Source: Batillaria attramentaria
Taxonomy: Eukaryota > Mollusca > Gastropoda > Batillariidae
NCBI GenBank assembly: GCA_018292915.2
Contig: JACVVK020000151.1
Span: 452,501 to 516,500, forward strand
DNA: 64,000 bases
Reading direction: 5' to 3'
Part shown: positions 1-13,000 of the stretch, in pieces
Layout: each line of letters starts with the position of its first letter
Numbering within the stretch: the stretch's first letter is position 1
Translations under genes and position numbers: made by a program
The notes under the pieces: generated by a model
The model's input: only the letters and a program-made list of their open reading frames with translations
Database searches by the model: none
Told to the model about the DNA's origin: nothing

Positions 1-1
1 T

Positions 2-93
2 TTAACTCTTTGACGACGGAGCAAAATTTCTGACACACGATTTCTTATAGGAAATCGTGTGTCAGAAATTGTGCTCCGTCGTCAAAGAGTTAA
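2..93. mobile_element. TTAA-bounded palindromic mini-MITE (hairpin)
   Basis: Positions 2-44 and 51-93 are inverted copies of each other with one mismatch in 43 bases and a 6-base centre (45-50). The palindrome begins and ends with TTAA. A TTAA border is typical of piggyBac-type insertion, so this may be a very short non-autonomous piggyBac-like element that is almost all terminal repeat. No coding capacity. An alternative is a generic foldback repeat. Confidence 0.6.
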
Positions 94-953
94 GATATTT
101 AAACATACTGTCTGTAAGCATTTGTTTGTCCATCAGTGTTATATGCACTATGTAGCTCTTCTCCAAGCCTGCCCAGTGCCCCTCTTCTCCCACCCCCACC
201 CCACCCCTCCCAGCTCCACTCTTGTTGGTTTTAAGGTAATACTGATTCCAGATGATTTGTTTCTTTCATGAGTGGACATTCCTGTTACATGTTCAATGTA
301 CATGTATGTATACTGTTTGCTAATCAGGAATAGACAGCACTGGTGGTCATTATTATAATCACCACACCAACCGTGAATTTATTCCTACCAATTGTAGTGG
401 TCCAAACTTCCATCAAACCATGACAAGATGATTTCAGAATAACATATGTTTGCAGTTGTAAACCTTTGAACAAGTTGTTCAGCTGGTTAACAGTATTCAG
501 TTCTAGTTTAGAGTAGAATTGTGAACACCGACAGGTGGGATAAATGTATTTCAAAATGTGTAAGTCTGTGTGTAGATTTTTTCTGTGGGACTGCACTAAC
601 AATTTCTGTAGCCAGGTATGATACCCACAGGTTGGACAGCATGTACATGGAGATAGTCATAAAAATAGGTTGAAATTGAGACCTGGTTGGAATCTGCCTT
701 TCAGCAGTGCCTCATATTTGATGTGCCCCATGTTTCATATATATATATATGCTTCATATTTCATGTGCCTGCTTTATCTTGTTGACACAGTACATCAGAC
801 AAGTTCATGGACATTGTTTTTGCTGCTCACCAGTGTTTTAGTGAAGATTTGTTGAGGTTGTGTGTACACTTGGGTAGTTTATGTCATCATTGGTGTGTTG
901 TGTACAAGAGAGAGTGGGCAAGCGATAGAGTGTGTGTGTGTGTTAGAGAGAGA

Positions 954-999
<46 letters not shown>

Positions 1000-1855
1000 A
1001 AAATCATGTGCAGATGTGTGTTTGAAAGATAGAAATAATTGTGTACATGTTTATCTGTGATACGGAAAATATGAGAACGTACACTTTGTCAGAACAGTAA
1101 CAGAACTGGTTGTACAAGTGCCAACATTGACTTTTTTTAACGGCTACAGTTTTCACTAGTGCCCCCCCCCCCCCCCACACACACACACACTTTCTATGGA
1201 GCATAACCAAGGTGCAGTGTATACCTGTCAGAACTTGTGAATGACAGGTGAGGTGGTGTTTTAGGAAACACTACATGTACATACTTGTGACGGATTCTAA
1301 ACTTTCTATTGAACAATTTTCATTAGGTTGCTTCATGCAACTGTTGTCTGTTCAGGCCGTGTTGTCCTTACCTTTTTAATGCCATTACAACGTAGGTGTT
1401 TTAAACCACCACCCCCACCCCCCACGACAAAGAACAAGATATGTTTGAATGCAATATTGATGTACAGTACATGCCAGTCTGATCATGTGCCTTTACATGT
1501 ATTGTCAGATGTTTTGCTGTGTGTGAAAGTTACTTGTGAATGAATGCGTATACATGTACTGTAAATAACAATATATTTTGATACTTTGCCTCGCATTCTT
1601 ACATTCAGCTCACTGAATCATACTCACGTTGACTTCACTTTCATTAATAAATGAGAAAATCCTGTCAAGTTTGTGCCATTTGGATTCAGCGTAGAGAGAG
1701 AGAGAGAGTGAGAGAGAGAGGGGCGGTGTGAGTGACAATGCAACCAAGTTGTGCCTTGGTAAAGAGTGAATGCACATCAACTAAGTTTTGCAAACACACG
1801 TACAATACTGCATCTAGATACATGTAACATTGAACTGAGATCAAAACATTAAGAC
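94..1855. other. non-coding flank with microsatellites and a possible + strand polyA signal
   Basis: I see no convincing coding exon here. The stretch holds TG/AG microsatellites (about 930-998), a short C run followed by CA repeats near 1163-1190, and a GA run near 1693-1720. An AATAAA at 1646-1651 could end a plus-strand transcript whose coding part lies left of the window, converging on TALPID3. That is a guess. Confidence 0.4.
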
Positions 1856-1859
1856 AAGG

Positions 1860-2753
1860 AACGTATCAAATACGTTTTATTGAATAAAACAAACTCAGTC
1901 TCTATAAGTTTGAGAATCGGATCATAATGTAAACTTTGATCCCATTTACACAGTACAGGATGACTGGACGGATAGCAACAGCGTAATGGCTGTCAAAATT
2001 TAGAATACAGCTTGATACGTAGTCTTCATTATCACATACAGTTACATAGTTCTGTTATGTCCACAGATATAGAAGAAGCCATCACTGAACACTAGATAGC
2101 TAATGACGTTTTACAGAACAATTTGATACGGAAGGACTTTTAGAAGTCGCATGTCAACAAGCATTGGGTACATTAACAATACAAGCATCACGTCTGCACA
2201 CAAATGACATTTGTTTTCTTAGTGTGGGAAGTTTAGACAAATTCATTTTTTATCACAGATCTTGAACGAATTGGGGTGGGTGTGGGCCCAAACTGGTTTA
2301 ATCATGTGCTTTATTGTACTTACTGCCCATTATTCTTGAGCCAAAGACAGTTTTCCATTTTATTGGCATGAAAAGGAATCTGAATCATATATCCTGCCAT
2401 TTTGGTTATATGGAAGGTTGTCATATTTTGACATACACATACATGTAATTCTTCCACACCAGAGGTACAGTATATGTAACAAATGTATCTGTGAATAAAT
2501 TACTAAAACCTACTGTAGATGATACATTGATAGCAATATAATAAAACTGGACAAATCATTATCTCCGCAAGACAGCCTGAAAAGGTGCAGATGTAATGAC
2601 CTATGATACTATGTTGTAGATGTACAAGTCAGACAAACAGAAAAAAGACAGAAACTCTACACAAGCCAGATCAATACCAACAGAAACTCTACACAAGCCA
2701 GATCAATACCAACAGAAACTCTACACAAGCCAGATCAATACCAACATGACACT
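1860..2753 (-). other. probable TALPID3 3' UTR
   Basis: This is the sequence after the TALPID3 stop codon on the minus strand. A minus-strand AATAAA sits at 1876-1881 and another near 2311-2317, either of which could set the 3' end. It carries three copies of a 32-bp tandem repeat (about 2648-2745) directly after the stop. No other gene is evident. Confidence 0.45.
2648..2745. repeat. 32-bp tandem repeat x3 after the TALPID3 stop
   Basis: Three near-identical 32-bp units lie just 3' of the TALPID3 stop codon. Each unit contains CTCTA, and the real stop-codon context also reads CTCTA (minus-strand TAG), so the array may have grown from sequence close to the stop. The similarity is too short to be sure. 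Confidence 0.7.
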
Positions 2754-4579
2754 CTATTTGCCAGGGCCTTCAGATAAGTCAATCTCCGAAACATCACTAT
2801 CCATATCTGCCCCTTCGGTTGTGGGAAGGGTGACAGACATTCTCAAGAACGAGCCATCAGATGACTGTCGGTGTCTGTCAGATCCCGAGTCCTCGAAGGA
2901 GTACCTCAAGCCAGATGATCTCCCAGAGTTAGACAAGTGATCAGAGCTGCCTCCGGTGTAGTCGTCAGAGCCTCGCCACGAGTCTCTGCGTGACATTTCG
3001 TACGTGCCGGTCAGATCAAACTCCACAGACTTCTTAGTGGATCCCTGTCTACCAGTACTGTTCATGCTGCGGCTCGCGTTGATGTAACTGCCCGACCGCA
3101 GAAGAGCATCCGTGTTCAGCTGGTCTGGGGTGAGGGTACGTGTCCCGTACTCTGTGGCAGGTCCTCTTCTATCTGAATCTAGAACAAACATGCCGAGAAA
3201 ATACATGTGAAACATTTCATAAAACCCTCACACATCATAAAACCCTCACACATCATAAAACCCTCACACATCATAAAACCCTCACACATCATAAAACCCT
3301 CACACATCATAAAACCCTCACACATCATAAAACCCTCACACATCATAAGAACTGGTGAAAAAAAATCCCCCCCCCCCCTCTTAACACCCCCTCCCTTAAA
3401 CCCCCTTCCCCACCCACCGAGAAAATACATGTGAAAGATTTCATAAAACCCTCACACATCATAAGAACTGGTTAAAAAAGAAAAGAAAAAAAAAAGCCTT
3501 TTGACATGGTTTATGCAACATTCATTATTATGACAGAAAACAAAATCACAACACCAACACAATTTATCATGAAACTAGAGAGGCAAAAGCCTCCATGGCT
3601 CCCTTGTGACAAGGGTCAAGGTCATTCACAAGTGTATGTTCGTAAAGCTCTTATCACTATCATCACGGCAAGTAAAATGTCTCTGGCGTTCCAAGTTCCT
3701 GGCAATATTACAATTTTCCCCCCAAACAGTTTGCATGGCCTTGACCTTGGGTCAAGGTCATTAAAATGAGATCACATCAATGTCTATTATTATGCCAAGT
3801 TTGACGCCTCTAGTATTTGTAGTTCCTCCGAAAACGGTAATGTTAAAATTCACAACAGACAGCGTTAATGACCTTGACCTTCAGTCAAGGTCATTCAAAA
3901 AGGTAGGTCTCATTGCAGTCTATCATCATGCCCTATTTGGTGCCTCAACTGTTTGTTGTTTCAGAGAAAATGCCAAGGTTAAAGCTTCCCCAAAACAGCT
4001 TGCATGGCCTTGACCTTGACTAAAAGTCATTGAACACAGGTATGTCAGTGAAGGTGTTGCCAATGTCTATCATCATGCAAAGTTTGATACTTCTGGTTCT
4101 TCTAGATTCCGAAAAAAAATGCAAATGTAAAAATTTCCAAACAGACTGCTTTAATGACCTTGACCTTGGGTCAAGGTCATTTAAAATGGTATGTGTGCAT
4201 AGGTCTTATGGTTGTCTAACAGCACGCCAAGTTTGGCGCCTCTGCTGTTTGTTATTTCTGAGAAAATGGCAATGTTAAGGTTTCACAAAAATAGCTTGTA
4301 TGGCCTTGACCTTGACACAAGGCCATTGCATACATGTATATCTGTAAAGTTCTGATCAATGTCTATCATCATGCAAAGTTTCAAACCTCTGGTCTTTGTA
4401 GATTCCGTGAAAATGCCAATGTAAAATTTTCAAACAGACAGCATTAGTGACCTTGACCTTGAGTCAAGGTCATTCAAAATGATATGTTTTGAAAGGTCTT
4501 ATGGATGTCTATCAGCATGCCAAGTTTGGTGTCTCTGCTGTTTGTAGTTTCTGAGAAAACGACAACGTTAAAGTTTTCT

Positions 4580-4624
<45 letters not shown>

Positions 4625-7600
4625 GACAGACAGACAGACGACGGAGGGCTATTACATAGACTCCCATTGTTACACAAGGGAGCCAAAAACCCCCCAAAGT
4701 TTAACACCATGCACCCAGTCATAATTTTGAATGCATCTCATCCCTACCCCACCCAAGCCAAGGCAACACCAGTCTAGCAACATTAACACCCAAGTCATCT
4801 GACCTGGGTCGCTGTCCCGTGAGTGTCGGAACTCCTCACTGCCACTCTTCACTAGCGCTGACTTGAGAGGTTGTCGACTCTGACTCTTGGCTGGAGGAAG
4901 CCCCGAGCTGACAGGCTGGTACTGTAGCTGCCGACCTCGGGCATTCACTATGAAATAGTGCAAAACAAAACTGTCTTCACACAAACTGTGCACATCCAAT
5001 GTCATTCTGTTGTTTAATGCTGAATGCAGGGCATCACATTGTCCTGAACCAGTAACCAGATATTTTGTTACAGCGTTTCACATAATGATTGTGTTTTTGT
5101 TCCTTCACCAAAAGTTTTTCTATTTTGACAATAAGCAAGATGCACTCCTTTGTTACAGCGTTTCACATAATGATTGTGTTTTTCTTCCTTCACCAAACGT
5201 TTTCCTATTTTGACAATAAGCAAGATGCACTCCTGTCTCTCTCTACATATGTGCACACAAAGGGTTCTTCGGCCACCCTGAATAGTGAAAGTAAACGACT
5301 AAAACGACTAACATGATGGTGACTTGCTGCGGTGTTTGTTGGCAGCACGGTGATCACTCGGGCTGCTACGTCCCGCTCGGTTTTCATGTCTCCCTTGGTC
5401 GTCACGTGTCACCTGTTGCTGGGGTTGGTAGGCACGTCCTGTGACATCACAAACAATCACATGTCCTGTGACATCACAATCACATGTCCTGTGATACTAC
5501 AAACAATCCACATAAAATATGTCAGTGTCATTGTCTGTCTTCATTGCGTGAAAGTTTATGAACACTTTTGCAAAAGGTGTCCGAGTCTCCTGCACCTCTG
5601 AATTCTTACACTGTCATGGAATTTCATTTTCAATAAACATGCAATCCCACAAGAATAAGTGAAGTAAATAATGTGTCATCCCACGTTTTTTTCTGGGTTT
5701 CACCAAAATTCCTCAATGCCAATACAATTCAACATATACTTGTATCTTACTACCCACACTGTGTAAGACTCAAAACACCAACCACACAGACACTCAACAT
5801 ATACTTGTATCTTGCTACCCACACTGTGTAAAACTCAATACACCAACCACACAGACACTCAACATACACTTGTATCTTACTACCCACACCGTGTAAGACT
5901 CAAAACACCAACCACACAGACACTCAACATATACTTGTATCTTGCTACCCACACTGTGTAAGACTCAAAACACCAACCACACAGACACTCAACATATACT
6001 TGTATCTTACTACCCACACTGTGTAAGACTCAATACACCAACCACACAGACACTCAACATATACTTGTATCTTACTACCCACACTATGTAAGACTCAATA
6101 CACCAACCACACAGACACTCAACATATACTTGTATCTTACTACCCACACTGTGTAAGACTCAATACACCAACCACACAGACACTCAACATATACTTGTAT
6201 CTTACTACCCACACTATGTAAGACTCAATACACCAACCACACAGACACAGCACTCTACATGCTACCATTACTGCACAGCTTAAAAAAAAAGGAAAAAAAA
6301 AGGGGTTAAACCACTGAAAACAAATGACATCAACAACCTCTATTCTAATGATCTCACTTTCCACATCATGCTGCTGCTCCACAACCTTGGGTGTTACTAC
6401 GGTGACACGGTTGCCTGGCAACACCTGCCCTTCACTCATCTCCCCCATGCTCTTGCGCGTCGGTGACCCCTGACCATTTCTGGTGACCTCCCCAACACTT
6501 CTTCCCGTGATGTTGAGCACGTGTTGCACGCGCTCAGCGGGCAGGTCATACTGTCGGAAGCCACCGGGCTGGCGCTGCATCTGAAGCATGAGGGCAAGGA
6601 CGGGGTCTGTCTCTGGGTTGCCGTCTCCTTTGTGACGGAACTCACCCTCACTGCGAGACACATCTGTGTCATCCTGACATGAGAGAGAACATTTTGAGGT
6701 AAGTAATGTTAACATTTTTATTTAGGACTGTGTCGTAATTTCGAAAGGATGCCGACATTTTGCCTTAAAAAAAAAAAAAAAAAAATCCAGCCAATCCAAG
6801 TTAATTGCAGTTGTAACAGGTTCACCGTATGACAATGAAATGTTGGATGGCATTTAAGGGTTGACTGTCAAATTCTGAACAGGCCAGTAACTGCATCTGA
6901 CAACTCCATTCTACATGTCAAAGATACACAACACATGATCAGACCAAGAAAGACAATAGTATGGGGCATACGCTGGACGACTAACCAGATCAATATCATC
7001 TGTATCACGCAGCGTGCTGGCTGTACTGACGTCCACTTTTCTCGCCGCCTCCATCGCCAACCGGTGCACACCTGGCCACAACAGAACAACAAGTGTTGAC
7101 AGTGATCATAATACACTCACGACAGATCTCTGTTTGCTGGTGTCACTCTGTCAGGAAACATTTCGCCTTTCATGCACCCCATGCCGGTGTGATGCGCGAT
7201 GTGCCAGAGAGAATCGCAAATGGTAACAATGCGATCTGCCTACAACTGAAGCTTCAGACACTAATGTTTCTTAACTTTGGGGGAGAAGGGGGATGGGGGT
7301 GGGGGTCAGTGGACAAACTCAACACTCCAATGCAAGTTTTCAAGAGCGTGATTCCCAGGTATGCATTGTGAGGCTACTTACACTGACCCATCCGATACTG
7401 CAATCTGTCCACTTTCCCAGGCTAATCAGATACTGCTATGTGGACGTCACGCGTTGTTACCCACCTTCATCGAGCGGCAAGCCAGCCACCTGACCCTCAC
7501 TCCGGCTGACCAACCACTGGCCCTCCGAGATGTTGTCGTTGAAGGTGTCGGAGGGGGAGGATGAAGTCGATACGCTGTCCAGCTCTGACTGGTCGGTACT

Positions 7601-10028
7601 AGTTGTGCGCTGGCGCTGGGGGCTGGGTGATCGTCGCTCCTCCATCTGTGGTCCTGTTCCCACGGCCTTGGACATCATCCTGTCAGATAGAACATGACAT
7701 CATCCTGTGAGATAGAACATGACATCATCCTGTCAGATAGAACATGACATCATCCTGTGAGATAGAACATGACATCATCCTGTGAGATAGAACATTTCTC
7801 AGGGAATAAAACCTGTTAAGAGTTTTGTAATGGTACCCTACAGAAAAAAACAGCTTCCAATAAGCAGACCTATCATTAGAACAATACAAGAAATTCTTCA
7901 TCCTGCAAAGTGGCGCTCCCGACAAACTGTATGGACAACTGGCCCAAAAGGGTGTGTAAAAACGCACATACACACACACACACACACACACTCACACACA
8001 CACACACACACACTCACACACACACACACTCACACACACACACACTCACACTCACACACACACACTCACACTCACACTCACACACACACACACACACACA
8101 CACAGAGTGAGTTACTGACAGTGGTTTAGGCTGTGTGTGCTGTAGATCTTCAGGCTCCTCGTAGTTTGGGTTCAGCTCTGGTACTGGCGAGTCCGGGTTC
8201 CCCCACGGCTGTGGACTCTTGGCTTGCACATCCTCTTTCTTTGGTGATGGGGGCGCCAGTTGGGGTGGGGGTGGGGGTGCAGGTGGCTGGACAGGTTCTA
8301 CTGCTGGTTGATGGGGTGGAGGTGATGGGGTAGGAGTCCTCTCCCTTGGCCGTTCGGCTGGTTGTGGTGGTGGTGATGGTGGTGGTGTCGTGGTGGGCGT
8401 GACCACATCGTGGCGAAACTGTGGCTGGGACTGTAACAATGCTGCTGCAAACGTCTGACGTGGTTTGAGTTTTTCTGAAAAGAAAGAAAGAGAGAAAATT
8501 CAATAAAACCACAAAAATAAGAAAGAAACAAACACAATAACCACAACACTCCCGAAACAACAGAAAAAGAGGCAACTTTTTCACTGACCAATCAGCAGCT
8601 TACACATAGCATTAATAGAGACTTTGCCCAGATGAACTACTGCTAAACATGATTACTTTAACCAAGACTTACACCTTCTGTTACTACTCCAAACAATCAT
8701 TCCCTAGTTACTGCCGACAACACACTGTGCGATCTCCACAATTCAAAGAAATACACATGCAATAAAAAAAAAAAAACCAACCACACAAACAAGTCAACAA
8801 CAATACACTCACCATCAAGGGCCCTCAACTCTTCAGAAATATCCAGTGATGCTGACGCCTCTGTGTCCGATTCCACAACTGCTTGCTGAGCTTGTGACGC
8901 CATCTGCACTTCCACAGGGGCCACAACCTCCCTCATCTCCTCCCTCTTCCGCTGTTCCTTGGGGGATGACGGGGGTGTGAGGGGCGGGGTGGTGGGAGCA
9001 GTATGCTGTGAAATGTAGCCAGGAATAGGACTGGTGCGTGGGGTGGGCTGTGGGGTGGGTACGCGTTCAGGCTGCCTGCTGGGCTGAAAACAATTGTAGA
9101 CATACATTTACCTGTTTATCTGGCCCAGTGAAGCTACAATGAAAGCAATACCCCGTATCTGGAAGTGAACACAGGATACAAAAACAAGTGTTTCTGTTGG
9201 GGGGCTGGAGATCTAAACATGTTTTTCCAAAACAAGAATCTAAAACAAGAACACAGATGGCATACACACTCCCTCGTTTATCTGTATCAAGAAAGACGGA
9301 ACCTAAAATGATGGCTATATAAAGTTGGTGTGTGTTCATTACCAATGGTCAGCGCCCAAGAGGCTTCTCAGAATTCCCAAGTGCAATTTGAAATCTTTTT
9401 GGTGAGTGCTCTTTCAGTTTTGTCGCACCAGCCATATGGAACTCCCTGCCTCTGAATCTGAGAAATGCGCCCACGCTGTGTTTTCAAGAGCAATCTTCAA
9501 ATGTCCGTATTTCACAAAGCCTTCCAGTAATTTCCTGTGTAACTTGTCAGCTTCACCAGTGTACGTCTGTCCATCTTTGTAAAACGTACATGTGTCAGTG
9601 AGTGATTGGCGCAGTGAGTTTTTTTCTAAAGAAATGCACCCTTACATACCGGTACACCATTTATTGTTATTATTACTACCACACTTCTCACGTCATCTTG
9701 TCCACTCAAATGTCAAATGTAGCTTCAAGAGAAATGGCAAACAGGAAAATGCCAGCCAAAGTGACCGGCCAGTACTGTCGTCTTACCCTGACAAACTCTG
9801 GCTCCATCTCAACATCTGCTGCAGCTCCACGACCATGTGTTGTTGCTGTCGCCGCAGATCCAGCTGCACGAGAGGCAGATGCTGCGTCTGCCTCCCTCCC
9901 CCTTCCCAGCATGCCACCCACTCTCTCGGCAATCACCTCCCGTACAAGGGCGTTAACCAGCTTGTTGTCCACTGGCTGGCCGGCATCCACAAACAGCTGC
10001 AGTCCCTCACGGCCGATTGTATCACCCA
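2754..10028 (-). CDS. TALPID3: TALPID3 exons 20-28 (C-terminal third)
   Basis: Exon 20 has [20 protein letters not shown], exon 21 [15 protein letters not shown], and exon 22 a Pro-rich tract followed by [20 protein letters not shown]. Exon 23 has [15 protein letters not shown], exon 25 [14 protein letters not shown], and exon 28 [19 protein letters not shown] near the C-terminus. The repeated SEGQ/SEGE motifs and the MSVxLP tail are hallmarks of vertebrate TALPID3. Exon 22 uses the donor CT|GTCAGT (8119/8120), the only nearby one that keeps frame with exon 23. The stop is TAG at 2756-2754. Confidence 0.9.
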
Positions 10029-13000
10029 CTGATGGTCAACACAACACACAGCACTCCTGTCATTTGAACTCTACTCTTAGTCTTACCAAATATTCTGTTT
10101 CCTGCTGGACTCTTTCAGACCCTCAGAACAAGGACCCAAACCATGATACATGTAATACATTACCACATCCCCTAGTGTAATGGTTAGCACTTCAGACCAT
10201 GGACCAGGAGACCCGGGTTCGAGTCCCAGCCGAGGCAAGCGGGATTTTTCCTACCTAGGTCGGCTCCTACCCGGAGCAGATGTGCTGTGGGCCTAATGGG
10301 GAGACTGTTGCCACACAGCCAAGATTCATCCACTTCACAGGTGTGGCTTTGGGGGTGCTTCGCTTGGTATGACATGTCTTCTTATGTGGATGATTACACG
10401 GCCGGCACCGCAGGTGCTGCAGTTCCTGGGCCTGACTAACGCTGGGATATCTATGACAGGAAGCATGGAATGTGGCCCTGTCCCGCAGTGCCAAACAACA
10501 CGGACCTCCATAGCATCTTCTTACTATCATCCTCATCTCCATCATCATCATCTCATCTTGCATAATAAAAAAACTGCCCCAGCTTACGAGCCCTCCGTGG
10601 ATTCCACCCACGACCTGGAAGGAACACAACTGGAGCTGGCAAAGAGTTTGGGCATAAAAAAAAAAAATTATATAAAGTAAGAAATGAGTTGTCTTTTCGT
10701 ATTTCTTTAGTCCTGACGTGGTTATTTCTGTCAGAAGGGAATTTCGAACTGTGCTTTTGTTCATCAAAAGATATGTATGGATCACCATGCACAGTAGCCG
10801 AAGAAAGGATTTTGATGGTACAGCATAAACACGAACTGCATTACCGAGATATATGACACTAACCAGATGTAAATCTATCGGAGGAAATTGTGATGGGGTT
10901 GTCTAAGGTGATTGATGTCAAGTGTCTAGCCCAAAATCTAGTTTGGCAGAAAAAACGTGATCTAAGTAAAATGGAGAACATCTTATGGAAATGATTCTGC
11001 CTTCAAAACGTCTGAACTGAAACTTTCTTTTTAAGTTTTATTTATTGTTATAAAATCAGCAAACTGTTGGGTATTACCTAGGAGAGACTCGTCATCGGGA
11101 ATACTCTCACTCTTATCGGCGTCTGCCTGGTCCACCTGCTGCTCAGCCTGGGCCGAGAACGTGGGGTACATCTGGATCAACATGCGAGCCATCAGTTCCT
11201 GCTCCAACCTGTAGATCCACACAAATAGATGTATACATATACAAGCCAACTTCACAATCACATGACCTCTGGGATCGTGTTATACTTGTTCCTGTTCAAG
11301 TTGACTCTACATGGCCGTACATAGGAAATCGGCCAAAAGGCGGCCAGGGACTTCATTTGCTGTTATGAGTTACATTTCAATGGGAAACAAGATGAAAGAA
11401 ACCACTAGCATAACAATAAAAGACACGCTAAACTATCTTGCCCATAGGAGAAGCTCACGCTGTCAGAATGGTCTTCCATTCCTTTGGCTGGCTTTTCAGA
11501 ATACAATTGTCATTTACCCATTCCATCATAAAAGAGCAGCAGTCGCTCGCAAAAACAAACACCATCACAATAAAAACCGTGGCTGACTCTTCAAGGTATA
11601 TTTTGGCATATGCTGCTTAAGTGTAAGTAATTCACTGGTGCTCAGTGAAAATGATTCTTATCAGAGAAAAGAGACGACAGAAAATCGTGATACTCCAATT
11701 CCAAAATGCGCAAATGGGCCATGAAAAAGTATGACGTGTCACTCACCAGTACTTGGCCCTGTTCTGCAGTATGCCGTGCCCCTAACAATCACTCACCAGT
11801 ACTTGGCCCTGTTCTGCAGTATGCCGTGTCCCTAACAATTACTCACCAGTACTTGGCCCTGTCCTGCAGTATGCCGTGCCCCTAACAATCATTCACCAGT
11901 ACTTGGCCCTGTCCTGCAGTATGCCGTGTCCCTAACAATCACTCACAAGTACTTGGCCCTGTTCTGCAGTATGCCGTGCCCCTAACAATCACTCACCAGT
12001 ACTTGGCCCTGTTCTGCAGTATGCCGTGCCCCTAACAATCACTCACCAGTACTTGGCCCTGTTCTGCAGTATGCCGTGCCCCTAACAATCACTCACCAGT
12101 ACTTGGCCCTGTTCTGCAGTATGCCGTGCCCCTAACAATCACTCACCAGTACTTGGCCCTGTCCTGCAGTATGCCATGCCCCTAACAATCACTCACCAGT
12201 ACTTGGCCCTGTCCTGCAGTATGCCGTGCCCCTAACAATCACTCACCAGTACTTGGCCCTGTTCTGCAGTATGCCGTGCCCCTAACAATCACTCACCAGT
12301 ACTTGGCCCTGTCCTGCAGTATGCCGTGTCCCTAACAATCACTCACCAGTACTTGGCCCTGTCCTGCAGTATGCCGTGTCCCTAACAATTACTCACCAGT
12401 ACTTGGCCCTGTTCTGCAGTATGTCTCTTGTCCTCAGATCCTCTGCCAGCTCATCACATCGCTCCTCCCACGGGACTCGACCCTCATCCCTCAGCTGCGG
12501 CTTGCTGCCCTGGAACCTCACATTGTGTGGGGCCCTGTCAGGGCTGTGAGGACGAGCAGCGTCTTGCGCGGGTCTAGGTGGGTGGTAACCAGGAAGGGAG
12601 ATTCCTGTCCCTTGTTGTTCCTCGTCTGAATCGTACTCAGTCAGCGTCTTGTCCATCTCACCTTCGTCTTCACTGTCCTGTGAGAGCAATGAGCTGATCA
12701 GTAAATGCATGAATTCCATGTCTGCCACTTTACTTGCAAGTCTCTCTGCTGTCAACTGTAGTGTCAGAAGTCAATCATTACGTGTATGTTTGTGCCTCGG
12801 CTTACTGCAAGCAATTTGCATGTGAATCCAAACGCTGGATTTCTTACCAGCGAATGAGGGATGTTTGAAATAGCACAACAACAAACAAAATTATTGTATT
12901 TGCAATACAGCAAAAAACAAAACAAAAACCTCTCTATCACAAATAAGTATTCTGAAACTAACTTTGATTACTGACATACTGCAAATCTGGCACAGTTTAA

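Noticed and set aside
5726..6248. Splice-junction copy
   Set aside because: The 65-bp units do not match the ends of exon 25 or 26, so this array was left out of the splice-junction class.
9592..10180. Plus-strand frames of 146 and 192 aa
   Set aside because: They are antisense to TALPID3 exon 20 and its flanking intron; the minus frame is conserved.
10169..10240. tRNA gene
   Set aside because: The A and B boxes belong to a 500-bp dispersed element repeated at 16719-17211, so it is a SINE head.
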